Counted from the first letter of the stretch, positions 1 to 8,307 are shown. The stretch is DNA of 63,907 nt from Methylobacterium ajmalii (GCF_016613415.1 NZ_JACWCT010000062.1:1-63907); one strand, 5' to 3'. A program made the numbers and translations. The notes: generated by a model not told the origin, from the letters alone.

Positions 1-524
1 GACCCGGCGGCACCCCCCTGGGCGCCGCCCTCCTCGACGGCGCCGCCCGGGCGGTGGCCCGCCTGCCCGGGCGGCTCGAGCGGCGCACGGTCTCGACCGC
101 GGCCGGCCCGGTGCCGGTGGTGCTCGACGGCGCCCACGTCCCGTTCAACCTCGCGGCGGTCCTGCGCGACCTCGCCCGCGCCGGCGACCTGCCCGGCCCG
201 TTCTGCGCGCTCGTCGCGATGGCGGGGGACAAGGATGCGGCGGGTTTCCTCGCGGTGCTGGCCGGGTCCGCCGGGGCGATCGTCTGCACCGAGATGCCCG
301 AGCGCCGCGGCCATGCCGCCGAAGCGCTGCGGCGTCTGGCCACCGGCGCAGGCATCGCCGCCGAGGCGGAGGCGTCGCCGGAGGCGGCGCTCGCCCGCGC
401 CGCGGACCTCGCCGCGGCGCGCGGGGGCTGGCTGCTCGTCACCGGCTCGCTCCACCTCGTCGGGGCGTTGCGGGGAGCGACGAAGGCCGAGGCGCCGGGT
501 CGGGATCGGTGTCGGTCCCCCTGA
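1..524 (+). CDS. folC: Folylpolyglutamate/dihydrofolate synthase, C-terminal part (5' end outside window)
   Basis: This is the C-terminal Mur-ligase-type domain of the bifunctional enzyme that adds glutamate to dihydropteroate and tetrahydrofolate in the cytoplasm. The reading frame is open from base 3 to a TGA at 522-524. Recognisable family blocks are VVLDGAHVPFN (usually LDGAHNP), a conserved ALVAMAGDKD stretch and the C-terminal GSLHLVGALR. The GTG at 54 is internal to the domain and is not a start. The gene converges on lrgB across about 150 bp in which I see no clear terminator. Family assignment is fairly sure; the N-terminal ATP-binding domain cannot be judged here. Confidence 0.85.
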   Translation, partial: PGGTPLGAALLDGAARAVARLPGRLERRTVSTAAGPVPVVLDGAHVPFNLAAVLRDLARAGDLPGPFCALVAMAGDKDAAGFLAVLAGSAGAIVCTEMPERRGHAAEALRRLATGAGIAAEAEASPEAALARAADLAAARGGWLLVTGSLHLVGALRGATKAEAPGRDRCRSP

Positions 525-674
525 CCGGAGCCGTGGCGGGAGCGGCCGGCGCGGATCGTCGCCTCACCCGATCACGGACGCGATGCCGGCACCGGGATGT
601 ACCGGACCACCGGAGCCATAGGCCCCCGGCCGCTGTCGGGCACACATCGCCCCCGATGAGGGAAGCTCTGGCGC

Positions 675-1391
675 CTACCGCAGGAACGCCAGCGCCAGCG
701 GCACCAGCACGGCGGTCAGGAAGGCGTTGAGCCCCATGGCGATGCCCGCGAAGGTGCCGGCGACCTCGCTGACCTGGAAGGCGCGGGCGGTGCCGATGCC
801 GTGGGCGGCGAGCCCCGCGGCGAAGCCGCGGGCGCGGTAGTCGGTGACGCCGAGGCGGTCGAGGAGCGGGGTCACCAGGATGGCGCCGAGGATGCCGGTG
901 AGGATCACCAGGACGGCGGTCAGCGTCGGGTCGCCGCCGAGCGCCGAGGTGATGCCCATGGCGACGCTGGCGGTGACGGATTTGGGCGCCAGCGCGATCA
1001 GGATCGGATCGGGCACGCCGAGCAGCTTCGCCGTGCCGATGCCGGCGACGAGCGCGACCGTGGAGCCGACGACGAGGGCGGCCAGCATCGGCACCAGCAC
1101 CCGGGTCACGGTCTTGCGGTGCTCGTAGAGCGGGATCGCCAGCGCCACCGTGGCGGGGCCGAGGAGGAAGTGCACGAACTGCGCGCCCTCGAAATACACC
1201 GCGTAGGGCGTGCGGGTGACGATCAGCACGAGGCCGACCATCCAGATCGCGTGCAGGACCGGGTTCGCCAGCGGATGGCGGCCGGTGGCGGCGGAGACCC
1301 GGTCGGCGACGACGTAGGCGGTCAGCGTCACGGTCAGCCACAGCAGCGGCGTGCGCGACAGGAAGACCCAGAGGGCGAAATCCCCGGTCAT
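675..1391 (-). CDS. lrgB: LrgB/CidB-family inner membrane protein
   Basis: This 238-residue, very hydrophobic protein has the length and features of the LrgB/CidB family, linked to murein hydrolase control and, in plants and some bacteria, glycolate or pyruvate movement across membranes. The conserved central block APKSVTASVAMGI and the following stretch ending in HGIGTARAF are family signatures, with about seven membrane segments. The ATG at 1391 is chosen because it overlaps the TGA of lrgA (ATGA), which indicates translational coupling. It is the last gene of a four-gene overlapping operon. Confidence 0.88.
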   Translation of the reverse strand: MTGDFALWVFLSRTPLLWLTVTLTAYVVADRVSAATGRHPLANPVLHAIWMVGLVLIVTRTPYAVYFEGAQFVHFLLGPATVALAIPLYEHRKTVTRVLVPMLAALVVGSTVALVAGIGTAKLLGVPDPILIALAPKSVTASVAMGITSALGGDPTLTAVLVILTGILGAILVTPLLDRLGVTDYRARGFAAGLAAHGIGTARAFQVSEVAGTFAGIAMGLNAFLTAVLVPLALAFLR

Positions 1392-1759
1392 CGCCCGGTC
1401 CGCTTCGCGACGTACGAGAAGGTCAGCACGGTGGCGACGAGGGCGAGCGCCGTCGAGACCACCAGGGCGGCGGCGAGCGCGAGGCCGTGGGCGGCGAGCA
1501 CGTCGAGCCGGCCGATCACGCCGGCGCCGGCCGGCACGAAGAGCAGCGAGAGATGGGCGAGGAGCCCCTTGCCGGTGCGCTCCAGCGTGCCGTCGACGAG
1601 GGGGGCGGGCAGCCCTCCGGGGCGGCGGTCGCGCAGGACCAGTACCCCGAGGAGCAGCGCCATGCCGACGACCGGCCCCGGCACCGGCAGCGCCAGCGCG
1701 CGGGCCAGGATCTCGCCGACGAGCTGGCAGAGCAGCAGGAGGGTGAGGCTGAGGATCAT
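1388..1759 (-). CDS. lrgA: LrgA/CidA-family holin-like protein
   Basis: This 123-residue protein has four predicted membrane segments and the CidA/LrgA pattern (CQLVGEIL near residue 11, PVPGPVVGM near residue 24, LLFVPAGAGV near residue 73). The family acts with LrgB as a two-component membrane system with holin/antiholin-like or metabolite-transport roles. Its start overlaps the stop of the amidotransferase gene and its stop overlaps the lrgB start, both as ATGA. Which substrate or lytic process it affects cannot be read from sequence. Confidence 0.88.
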   Translation of the reverse strand: MILSLTLLLLCQLVGEILARALALPVPGPVVGMALLLGVLVLRDRRPGGLPAPLVDGTLERTGKGLLAHLSLLFVPAGAGVIGRLDVLAAHGLALAAALVVSTALALVATVLTFSYVAKRTGR

Positions 1760-2505
1760 GCCGCCGCCCGGGACGGGCCGGAAAGCCAGTGATCGAGGAA
1801 GGCGTCGAGCCAGGCGGCCACGCGGCCGTCATGCATGAACCGGCCCTCGATCTGGCGCGCCCGGTCCTGCGCGCCGGGCAGGCGCAGGCGCTCGGCGGCC
1901 CGCACGGTCCAGCGGCAGATCATGGCGTGGGTCACCTCGGGGTGGAACTGGAGCCCGAAGGCCGCCGGCCCGACCCGGATCGCCTGGGTGGGAAAATCGT
2001 CGCCGGTGGCGAGCGTGTCGGCCCCGGCCGGGCAGGAGAACCCCTCCCGGTGCCAGTGGTAGACGTGGGACGGCCAGGGCTGGCCGATCTCGCCGGCGAA
2101 GTCCCGCCCGGCCTCGGTCGGCAGCAGCGGATAGTAGCCGATCTCGGCCCGGCCCTCCGGGTGGGCGCGGACCGGGGCGCCGAGGCACTTCGCCAGCATC
2201 TGGGCGCCGAGGCAGAGCCCGAGGAACGGGCGCTGCTCGCGCAGCGGCACCCGGATCCAGTCGATCTCGCGGCGCACGAAGTCGTCGCCGTCGTTGGCGC
2301 TCATCGGCCCGCCGAAGATCACCGCGCCGGCATGGTGCGCCAGCGTCTCGGGCAGCGGGTCGCCGAAGCGCGGGCGGCGGATGTCGAGGGGGTGGCCGCG
2401 CTCCTGGAACAGCCGGCCGAGGCGGCCGGGGGTCGATTGCTCCTGGTGGAGGATGAGCAGCACCGGCTTGCGCGGAGCCTCCGGCGTCGCGACGGAACTC
2501 GCCAT
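1756..2505 (-). CDS. Class-I glutamine amidotransferase-like protein
   Basis: This 249-residue single-domain protein resembles the GMP-synthase-like GATase1 family. The nucleophile elbow FLGLCLGAQ puts Cys at residue 98, and QFHPEVTH supplies His188 and Glu190, completing the Cys-His-Glu triad, so the glutaminase or peptidase-like chemistry looks intact. A GTG lies directly before the ATG, but the ATG at 2505 is preferred because it overlaps the upstream TGA (TGATG). No synthetase domain is fused, so the acceptor is unknown. Relatives are often annotated as stand-alone GMP synthase amidotransferase domains or gamma-glutamyl hydrolases. Confidence 0.82.
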   Translation of the reverse strand: MASSVATPEAPRKPVLLILHQEQSTPGRLGRLFQERGHPLDIRRPRFGDPLPETLAHHAGAVIFGGPMSANDGDDFVRREIDWIRVPLREQRPFLGLCLGAQMLAKCLGAPVRAHPEGRAEIGYYPLLPTEAGRDFAGEIGQPWPSHVYHWHREGFSCPAGADTLATGDDFPTQAIRVGPAAFGLQFHPEVTHAMICRWTVRAAERLRLPGAQDRARQIEGRFMHDGRVAAWLDAFLDHWLSGPSRAAA

Positions 2506-2987
2506 CACCGGGCCGGCACCTGCTGGGCCGGCAGTCCCGCCAGGGCGACCGCCCGGGTGGCGGTGATCGCGGCGTCGTCGAAGCCGAGAAGCTGGCCGAC
2601 GCGCCAGACGAGGTCGTCCTCGAACTCGTGAACCTGCCCGTCGGCGGCGGCGACCGCCCAGGCGAGGCCGAGAAGCCCGCGCCGCTCCTCCTCCGGCAGG
2701 TCGCGGCCGATCATCTCGACGAGCTCGGCGACATCGCGGGTCTCGTCGTCGAAGCTGATGGCACGCTCGATCAGGGCCTTCGCCTGCGCCTCGTTCGGGG
2801 CGAAGCGGTGGGTTAGGAGACGGGCCAGCCGGTCGCGCTCGACCGCCGCCAGCGTCCCGTCGACCCGCGCGACGTGGACGAGGAGCGCCGCGGCGGCGAG
2901 GTGCTGCTCGGCCTCGGCATCGAGCGGCAGGGCGGGCGCGCCGAACATCTCGGCGGCATAGGCGCGAAGGCGGGCGATCAGAGGCAT
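2505..2987 (-). CDS. TerB-family tellurite-resistance-like protein
   Basis: This 160-residue helical, acidic cytoplasmic protein shows the two TerB-like repeats: LLVHVARVDGTLAAVERDRL around residues 36-55 and AWAVAAADGQVHEFEDDLVWRVGQLLGF towards the C-terminus, each with an acidic metal-binding-like D-G-x motif. Such proteins are common and their role is unclear despite the name. It is the first gene of the operon running to lrgB. The ATG at 2987 is chosen because everything upstream in frame is low-complexity arginine-rich shadow sequence. Confidence 0.78.
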   Translation of the reverse strand: MPLIARLRAYAAEMFGAPALPLDAEAEQHLAAAALLVHVARVDGTLAAVERDRLARLLTHRFAPNEAQAKALIERAISFDDETRDVAELVEMIGRDLPEEERRGLLGLAWAVAAADGQVHEFEDDLVWRVGQLLGFDDAAITATRAVALAGLPAQQVPAR

Positions 2988-3223
2988 TGGGAGGATTGGG
3001 TTTTTCCGGCTCGTCCCATCGTCCGGATTCGGCGGCCCAGCGTCAAGCGCCGTTCCCTGCCGGCACCGCCCCGAAGCCCTGCACGGGCAGCAAGTCCGCC
3101 CCGGTGTCGCCCGGAAACCACCCCGCGGCCGCAGGCGCCGGCACCGTCTCGACCCGCCTTGCCAACCCGACCGCCCCCGGCTATGAGAGCGCCACCGAAC
3201 GCCGCATCGCCGGCCCGGTCGGC

Positions 3224-3299
3224 GCCGCAATAGCTCAGCTGGTAGAGCACCTCATTCGTAATGAGGGGGTCGGGGGTTCGAATCCCTCTTGCGGCACCA
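3224..3299 (+). tRNA. tRNA-Thr (anticodon CGT)
   Basis: The acceptor stem GCCGCAA pairs with TTGCGGC (3289-3295), the D-arm AGCTCAGCTGGTAGAGC and T-arm GGGGGTTCGAATCCCTC are standard, and the anticodon stem CCTCA/TGAGG encloses the loop TTCGTAA, giving anticodon CGT (codon ACG). CCA is encoded at 3297-3299. Confidence 0.95.
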
Positions 3300-3639
3300 T
3301 TATTTTCGAGCAGTTGGCTCGTGGCCTAGCGCCTAGTGCATTACGGATTTTTCTCCGGTGGCGAACAGGGGCTGGAGCAGTGCTGCCTTGCACTTTTTCG
3401 ACATAGCAGACGCATTCTGCGCCTGATCTGACGAATCTGCGGCGGACCGGAATGGGTGGTTCGCGCGCGCCCGCAAATCAAACCGATTACGGATTGACCA
3501 GCAGCCGTTCGGGCAGGCGTAGACTAACCAAAAAGGCTCAAACGCCGTCGGCAGGCTCGCCATGAGCCCTGGCGGCGATTGTTCTCGCTACACCTATTGC
3601 GGCTTCCACGATCCGCCCGCGATGCGGGCTGCCGCCACC

Positions 3640-4060
3640 CTCTCGGCAAGGATCTCATCAACCAGATTTCAGAAAAGGCCGATGATGATGTGGCCGCGTC
3701 GGGCGCCGATGTCCACAAGCGCCGTCGCAGCGTTGCACGACCCGCTCATCGTTCTGCTCGGGCAGCATCGTACCGATGAGTCTACGGATCACAGGCTCGT
3801 GTGGGGGGAGAATGCCGACGACCTCGATGCGCCGCTTGGTCTCGCCGTTGAGGCGCTCCAACGGGTTGGTCGAGTACAGCTCGGCGCAATGGGCAGCCGG
3901 GGAAGCCCATGCAGGGCAGGACGTCGGTCACAGCCGTGTCCATCAAAACGATCCGCCTGGCAACCTTGGGCCGACGTTGATTAGCCTCCGCCTCGGCATC
4001 CTCGTGCGCGAAGGCGATCTACAGCGGGGGCAGGTCGCCGACTTGATCGTTATATCGGCC
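3640..4060 (-). pseudogene. Decayed IS256-family transposase, C-terminal remnant
   Basis: Read on the minus strand, the fragment begins with IAFAHEDAEAN and VLMDTAVTDVLPCMGFP and, after a frame change near 3890, continues as LYSTNPLERLNGETKRR, then VVGILPPHEPVIRRLIG and LPEQNDERVVQR. This is the hallmark C-terminus of IS256-type (Mutator-like) transposases. The N-terminal two thirds with the first catalytic Asp residues are missing, frames change and stops intervene, so it cannot encode a working enzyme. It lies in a stretch of visibly lower GC between tRNA-Thr and tRNA-Arg. The edges are approximate and no terminal repeats were found. Confidence 0.75.
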
Positions 4061-4132
4061 GATAACGTTTATGAAGTGACAGGCGCGCTGCGAAAATATG
4101 CAGTGCAAGGCTTATCGGTCCCTACAAAAGCT

Positions 4133-4174
4133 CAGAAACGTCAAGTCAAAATACGTTTCTGGGTGTTTTTATTT
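4133..4174 (+). terminator. Hairpin with T-rich tail (rho-independent-like)
   Basis: CAGAAACGT (4133-4141) and ACGTTTCTG (4153-4161) form a perfect 9-bp stem with an 11-nt loop, followed by GGTGTTTTTATTT. The orientation ends plus-strand transcription. No intact plus-strand gene precedes it, so it may belong to a lost gene of the inserted region, or block read-through into the opposing tRNA-Arg. Confidence 0.5.
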
Positions 4175-4210
4175 AGCAAGAACAGCTTCACGCTAAACAT
4201 CAAAAAATAG

Positions 4211-4287
4211 TGGCGCACCCGACACGATTCGAACGTGTGACCTTTGCCTTCGGAGGGCAACGCTCTATCCAGCTGAGCTACGGGTGC
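4211..4287 (-). tRNA. tRNA-Arg (anticodon CCG)
   Basis: On the minus strand, acceptor GCACCCG pairs with CGGGTGC and encoded CCA is at 4211-4213. The anticodon stem TTGCC/GGCAA holds loop CTCCGAA, giving anticodon CCG (codon CGG). The T-arm carries GTTCGAATC. Its 3' end faces the low-GC segment with the transposase remnant, the usual side for tRNA-targeted integration. Confidence 0.95.
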
Positions 4288-4545
4288 TGACCGCGAAGCC
4301 TCTGTAGCCCGACCCGACCCGGAGCGCAACAGGGAAAGGGATCGCGCCTCCGCTCGACGGGATCCGGGCGCGGGCCTCGGCGGCGGTGGGCGCACGGTCG
4401 AAGCGTGTCGGATGCGCCGGGGGAGACGGGGCTGAGCCGGGAAGGGCCGGCGGCGTGGACGGCGTGCGGTGCCGCTGGCGCGCCGGCGGCGCCCGTGCTG
4501 GTCTGGCCTCGCCGTCGCGGCGGACATGCGCCGGGAGGATCGGGC
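4288..4545. other. Intergenic region upstream of cas3
   Basis: There is no convincing gene. It should contain the cas3 promoter. A GGGAGGA Shine-Dalgarno sequence lies at 4533-4539, seven bases before the ATG at 4546, and supports that start over an in-frame GTG at 4405 that would add 47 residues of Ala/Gly/Pro-rich sequence. Confidence 0.5.
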
Positions 4546-6834
4546 ATGACGGGGATCTACGCTCACTCGGTGCCGGGCCGGCCGACCGTGCAATGGGAGC
4601 CCCTGGCGGATCATCTCGCCCGGGTGGGCGACACGGCGGCGCGCCTCGCCGGGGTCTTCGGCTGGGGCGAACTGGCGCGGCTCGCCGGCACGCTCCACGA
4701 TATCGGCAAGGCCTCGGAGGCGTTCCAGGCCTATCTGCACGGGCGGGCGCCGAGCTGCGACCACTCGACGGCGGGCGCCCGCGTCGCCGCGGCCGACTAC
4801 CCTCACCCGGTCGGGCGGATCCTCGCCACCCTCGTCGCCGGTCATCATGCCGGCCTCGACGACGGCGACGGGATCGACCGCCGGCTCGATCCGCGCCAGA
4901 CCGAGATCCCGGCCTTCGACGGCTGGCAGAGCCACGCCGCGGCGCTCCCGCCGATGGCCCGGCTGGCGCCGACGCGGCGCTTCGCCCGCAGCGGGCCGCA
5001 GGGCTTCACCGACGCATTCCTCATCCGGATGCTCTTCTCCTGCCTGGTCGACGCCGACTTCCTGGAGACCGAGCGCTTCTACGCCGGCGCGCGACCGGTC
5101 CCTCGCGGCGGCCATCCCGGGATCGCCACCCTGCAGGCGCGGCTGCGCGCCCACATGGACGCGGTGTCGGCGACGGCGCCGCCGAGCCGGGTCAACGCGG
5201 TGCGGGCCGAGGTGCTGGCTTCCGTGCGCGAGCGGGCGGCCCTGAACCCGGGGCTCTTCACCCTGACGGTGCCGACGGGAGGGGGCAAGACGCTGGCCTC
5301 GCTCACCTTCGCCCTCGACCACGCCGCGCGGCACGGCCTGCGCCGGGTCGTCCACGTGGCGCCGTTCACCGCGATCATCGAGCAGACCGCCGCGGTGTTC
5401 CGCACCGCGCTGGGCGAGGAGGCGGGCATCCTCGAGCACCACGCCACCTTCGACTGGCAGGCGGCCGCGGCCCGGTCCCGGGACGACGGCACCCGGGACG
5501 ACGGGACCGGCCTCGATCCGGTCTCCCGATTGCGCCGCGCCGCCGAGAACTGGGACGCGCCGGTCGTCGTCACCACGGCGGTGCAGCTGTTCGAGAGCCT
5601 GTACGCCAACCGCACCGCGCGCTGCCGCAAGCTGCACAACCTCGCCGGCAGCGTCATCGTCCTCGACGAGGCGCAGGCGATGCCGCTCCCCCTGCTCAAG
5701 CCGTGCCTCGCCGCGATCGAGGAACTGGCCCGCAACTACGGCGCCAGCGTCGTGCTCTGCACGGCGACGCAGCCGGCTTTGCGCCGGATCGACGGCTTCG
5801 CGGCCGGGCTGCCGATCGACGATACCCGCGAGCTCGCCCCCGATCCGCCCCGGCTCGCCCGCACCCTGCGGCGCGTCGCCGTGGAGCGCATCCCCGGCGC
5901 GACCCCGGACGAGACGGTGGCGCGCCGCTTCGCCGCGGCGCCGCGGATGCTCTGCATCGTCAACAGCCGCCGCCACGCCAAGGCCCTGTTCGACCGGATC
6001 GCGCCCCTGCCGGGCGCCGTCCACCTCAGCACCCTGATGTGCCCGCGCCACCGCCGGGCCGTGCTCGACGCCGCCCGCACCACCCTGCGCGGCGAGGCGC
6101 CGGTGCGGATCGTCAGCACCTCGCTGATCGAGGCGGGCGTCGACATCGACCTGCCGGAGGTCTGGCGCGCCGCGACCGGGCTCGACGCGGTGGCCCAGTC
6201 GGCCGGGCGGTGCAACCGCGAGGGCGCCCTCCCGGAACCCGGGCGCGTGGTGGTGTTCGATCCGGCCGACGCACCGCCGCCCCGCGCCCTCGAGACGGCC
6301 CGGCGCGCCGCCGAGGAGGTCCTGCGGACGCGGGACGACCCGCTCGCCCCGGACGCCATCCGGGCGTATTTCCAGGAGGTCTACTGGCGCCGGGGCGAGC
6401 ACGCCCTCGACGCGCCGCGGCTCGACGGGGAGACCTGGCCGATCCTGCCCGCCCTCGCCGAGCGGGCGACGACGCAGGCCTTCCCCTTCGCCCGCATTGC
6501 CCGGGCGTTCCGCCTCATCGACGAGGCGATGGAGCCGGTCATCGTGCCCTGGCGCGCCGCCCCCGACGACGACCGGGCGGAGACGCTGCTCGCGCGGATC
6601 GCCGCCATGGACCGCCCCCTCGGCGACGACCTGCGCCGCCTCCAGGCCTACGTCGTGCCGGTTCCCCCGGCCCTGCGCGCCCGCTGGCTGGCGCTCGGGC
6701 GCCTGCGGCCCGTCCACCCCCTGCTCGAAGGCGCCCTGCTGCGCCTCGACGACATGGCGTTCTACGATCCCCGGACCGGCCTGCGCCTGGAGGACGACGC
6801 CTACCGCGCCCCGGAGGACAACATCATCGCGTGA
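4546..6834 (+). CDS. cas3: CRISPR-associated helicase-nuclease Cas3 (type I-C)
   Basis: This 762-residue Cas3 is the effector that Cascade recruits to unwind and degrade target DNA. The N-terminal HD nuclease carries LHDIGK (His51, Asp52), CDHS (Asp72, His73) and GHH (His100, His101), so its metal ligands look intact. The SF2 helicase follows: Walker A PTGGGKT near residue 245, DEAQ at about 374-377, a TAT motif (LCTATQP), STSLIEAGVDID and QSAGRCNREG. Length and order match single-chain Cas3 of type I-C. The gene is unusual in place: type I-C cas3 normally starts the operon before cas5, but here it lies beyond the array on the opposite strand, and its stop codon touches the last degenerate repeat. 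Confidence 0.95.
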   Translation: MTGIYAHSVPGRPTVQWEPLADHLARVGDTAARLAGVFGWGELARLAGTLHDIGKASEAFQAYLHGRAPSCDHSTAGARVAAADYPHPVGRILATLVAGHHAGLDDGDGIDRRLDPRQTEIPAFDGWQSHAAALPPMARLAPTRRFARSGPQGFTDAFLIRMLFSCLVDADFLETERFYAGARPVPRGGHPGIATLQARLRAHMDAVSATAPPSRVNAVRAEVLASVRERAALNPGLFTLTVPTGGGKTLASLTFALDHAARHGLRRVVHVAPFTAIIEQTAAVFRTALGEEAGILEHHATFDWQAAAARSRDDGTRDDGTGLDPVSRLRRAAENWDAPVVVTTAVQLFESLYANRTARCRKLHNLAGSVIVLDEAQAMPLPLLKPCLAAIEELARNYGASVVLCTATQPALRRIDGFAAGLPIDDTRELAPDPPRLARTLRRVAVERIPGATPDETVARRFAAAPRMLCIVNSRRHAKALFDRIAPLPGAVHLSTLMCPRHRRAVLDAARTTLRGEAPVRIVSTSLIEAGVDIDLPEVWRAATGLDAVAQSAGRCNREGALPEPGRVVVFDPADAPPPRALETARRAAEEVLRTRDDPLAPDAIRAYFQEVYWRRGEHALDAPRLDGETWPILPALAERATTQAFPFARIARAFRLIDEAMEPVIVPWRAAPDDDRAETLLARIAAMDRPLGDDLRRLQAYVVPVPPALRARWLALGRLRPVHPLLEGALLRLDDMAFYDPRTGLRLEDDAYRAPEDNIIA

Positions 6835-7184
6835 CGCGCGCCCGTGAGGGGGCGACCTACCCACGACGCGCCGGTGATGGAGGAATACGACGTTTCGATC
6901 CGCGCCCCCTTGAGGGGGCGACACGATCACCGGCCATGCTCGACCTCCTGGGTGATGTTTCGATCCGCGCCCCCGTGAGGGGGCGACTCCTCGGCATGGA
7001 GAGCGCCAAGCACCGCCCCAAGTTTCGATCCGCGCCCCCGTGAGGGGGCGACCCCACCCAAGGAGACATCCCATGTCGAGAGCTGACGTTTCGATCCGCG
7101 CCCCCGTAAGGGGGCGACCAGCCCCCTCACCCCGGCCAGCCGTGCTGATGTGGGTTTCGATCCGCGCCCCCGTGAGGGGGCGAC
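6835..7184 (-). CRISPR. Type I-C CRISPR array: five full repeats, one degenerate terminal repeat, five spacers
   Basis: Full 31-bp repeats lie at 6892-6922, 6957-6987, 7022-7052, 7088-7118 and 7154-7184. In minus-strand orientation the repeat starts GTCGCCCCCTCACGG and ends GGATCGAAAC, the type I-C pattern. A truncated copy (6835-6856, one mismatch over 22 bases) ends the array against the cas3 stop codon, marking the trailer. Spacers are 6857-6891, 6923-6956, 6988-7021, 7053-7087 and 7119-7153 (34-35 bp). The 6892 repeat has CTTGAGG and the 7088 repeat has GTAAGGG in place of GTGAGGG. The GAAAC end and cas2 position put the leader on the right, so 7119-7153 is the youngest spacer. Confidence 0.95.
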
Positions 7185-7370
7185 GGCCACCACAGTAACC
7201 ATTTGCGCTGAAAACGAAATATCGCGCCTGCGCGCGAACCTCCCCCGGCGGGGGGCGGCCCGAGTTGCGGCAGGGGCGAAGCGGGTGGAAAAGGCGTGTG
7301 GCCGCAACGGGATCACCGCTGCGCGAATCCTCCGGGCGGGGGCTGTCCGCTCGGGGTTCGCGCAGGCCGC
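7185..7370 (-). promoter_or_regulatory. CRISPR leader between array and cas2
   Basis: This 186-bp gene-free segment abuts the leader-side repeat. Next to the repeat it holds an AT-richer stretch (AACCATTTGCGCTGAAAACG, 7197-7216) that stands out from its surroundings and is where the array promoter and integration signals would be expected. Its role is inferred from position only. Confidence 0.6.
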
Positions 7371-7661
7371 TCAGAAGAGCAGCGGTCCCTCGAGGTCGAG
7401 GATCGGCTTGGCGCCGACATGCTCGATCCGGCCGCGGGCCTGGGCGCCCAGCCGGTAGAACCGGAGCGAATCCTGCGCCGGATCGATCTCGGCGACGAGG
7501 CGGGCGCGCAGAGCGGTCCACTGGGCCGGCTCGACCTCGCACTCGAAGACCGAGTTCTGCACCCGCTGGCCGTCATCGAGGCAGGCACGGGCGACGCGGC
7601 GCAGGCGCCGGCGTCCCGCGGCGGATTCGGTGCTCACATCGTAGGCCACGAGCATCAGCAT
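7371..7661 (-). CDS. cas2: CRISPR-associated endoribonuclease/adaptation protein Cas2
   Basis: This 96-residue Cas2 has the usual length and ferredoxin-like pattern: strand MLMLVAYDVST with the conserved Asp8, then RRRLRRVARACLDDGQRVQNSVFECEV and a C-terminal strand ahead of LEGPLLF. In type I-C, Cas2 works with Cas1 and Cas4 to capture and integrate spacers. Since cas1 is broken and cas4 absent here, this intact gene probably has no working partner. It starts 9 bp after the cas1 stop. It could be retained for another role or be recently orphaned. Confidence 0.93.
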   Translation of the reverse strand: MLMLVAYDVSTESAAGRRRLRRVARACLDDGQRVQNSVFECEVEPAQWTALRARLVAEIDPAQDSLRFYRLGAQARGRIEHVGAKPILDLEGPLLF

Positions 7662-7980
7662 GGCGCCGCCTCACTTCCAGACGAAGGCGGGGTCGCCGTC
7701 GAGGTCGCCGCGCAGGTGGCGGGCGAGCATCTGCGCCTGGGCATGGCAGACGAGGCCGAGCGGCATCGTCTCGTCGAGGAACGGGTGGCGCAGCTCCTCG
7801 CGCTTGCGCTCCTGCCAGGCCACCAGGACCCGCTTGCGGCCGGCCTCGGTGAGCCGCACGCCGCCGGTCTCCTCGACGGCAAAATCCTCGGCGCCGAGCT
7901 GGCGCCGGTTGACGAGGCTGAGGGCGAGCCGGTCGGCCAGGCCGGGGCGCAGCTCCTCCATCAGGTCGAGGGCGAGTCTA

Positions 7981-8307
7981 AGCAGATTTCACCGAATTGG
8001 ACACCGGTTCGGCGGCAAAAATCTGCGGCAGAACAAGAAGCTAAGCGGGCGAAGCGTTGACCTGCCCACGGCACACGACAGTGACGTGAACCCAAGATGA
8101 TTGCCTATCCCACTCGCAACCTCATCCTGAGGTGCGAACGCAGTGAGCCTCGAAGGAGGGCTCCAGATGCCTCCGAGATCACTGGACCCCTCCTTCGAGG
8201 CTCACTGCGTTCGCACCTCAGGATGAGGTTGCGGGTTGGAAAGCCTTAATGCCAAAAAGCTTCACGCCCGTGTCGTGTATCGTATGCCCTGCCGACGCAA
8301 GTCTGCT
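7981..8307. mobile_element. 327-bp MITE-like element with TA target duplication, inside cas1
   Basis: The element starts AGCAGATTT and ends, in reverse complement, AGCAGACTT, and TA is duplicated on each side (7979-7980 and 8308-8309). Removing it and one TA restores the cas1 frame as GRA-RLALDLMEE, which fits intact Cas1 proteins. The TA duplication and lack of a gene suggest non-autonomous movement by an IS630/Tc1-mariner-type transposase. It encloses a long inverted repeat (8115-8233), so it is a composite. Confidence 0.75.
8115..8233. repeat. Dispersed palindromic repeat, family A, copy 1
   Basis: The arms 8115-8160 and 8188-8233 are perfect 46-bp inverted repeats around a 27-bp centre. 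The outer sequence CGCAACCTCATCCTGAGG and inner CCTCGAAGGAGGG recur at 29813-29949, and the outer CTCAGGATGAGG end recurs at 16271-16347. This is a short intergenic palindrome family, here carried inside the MITE. Confidence 0.85.

Noticed and set aside
4211..4287. Whole CRISPR region as a tRNA-Arg-integrated genomic island
   Set aside because: The cas genes lie behind the 5' end of the tRNA, not its 3' end, and I found no direct repeat of the tRNA end or any integrase gene in the window.
6857..7316. Minus-strand open frames with repeated PSRGRGSK or PLTGARIET motifs
   Set aside because: The protein repeats are translations of the CRISPR repeat, not a repeat protein.
4141..7542. A 1133-codon minus-strand open frame antisense to cas3 and through the array
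   Set aside because: It runs through the CRISPR repeats and a tRNA, is low-complexity Arg/Gly/Ala-rich sequence and is explained by the high GC content. Cas3 motifs are clear on the other strand.
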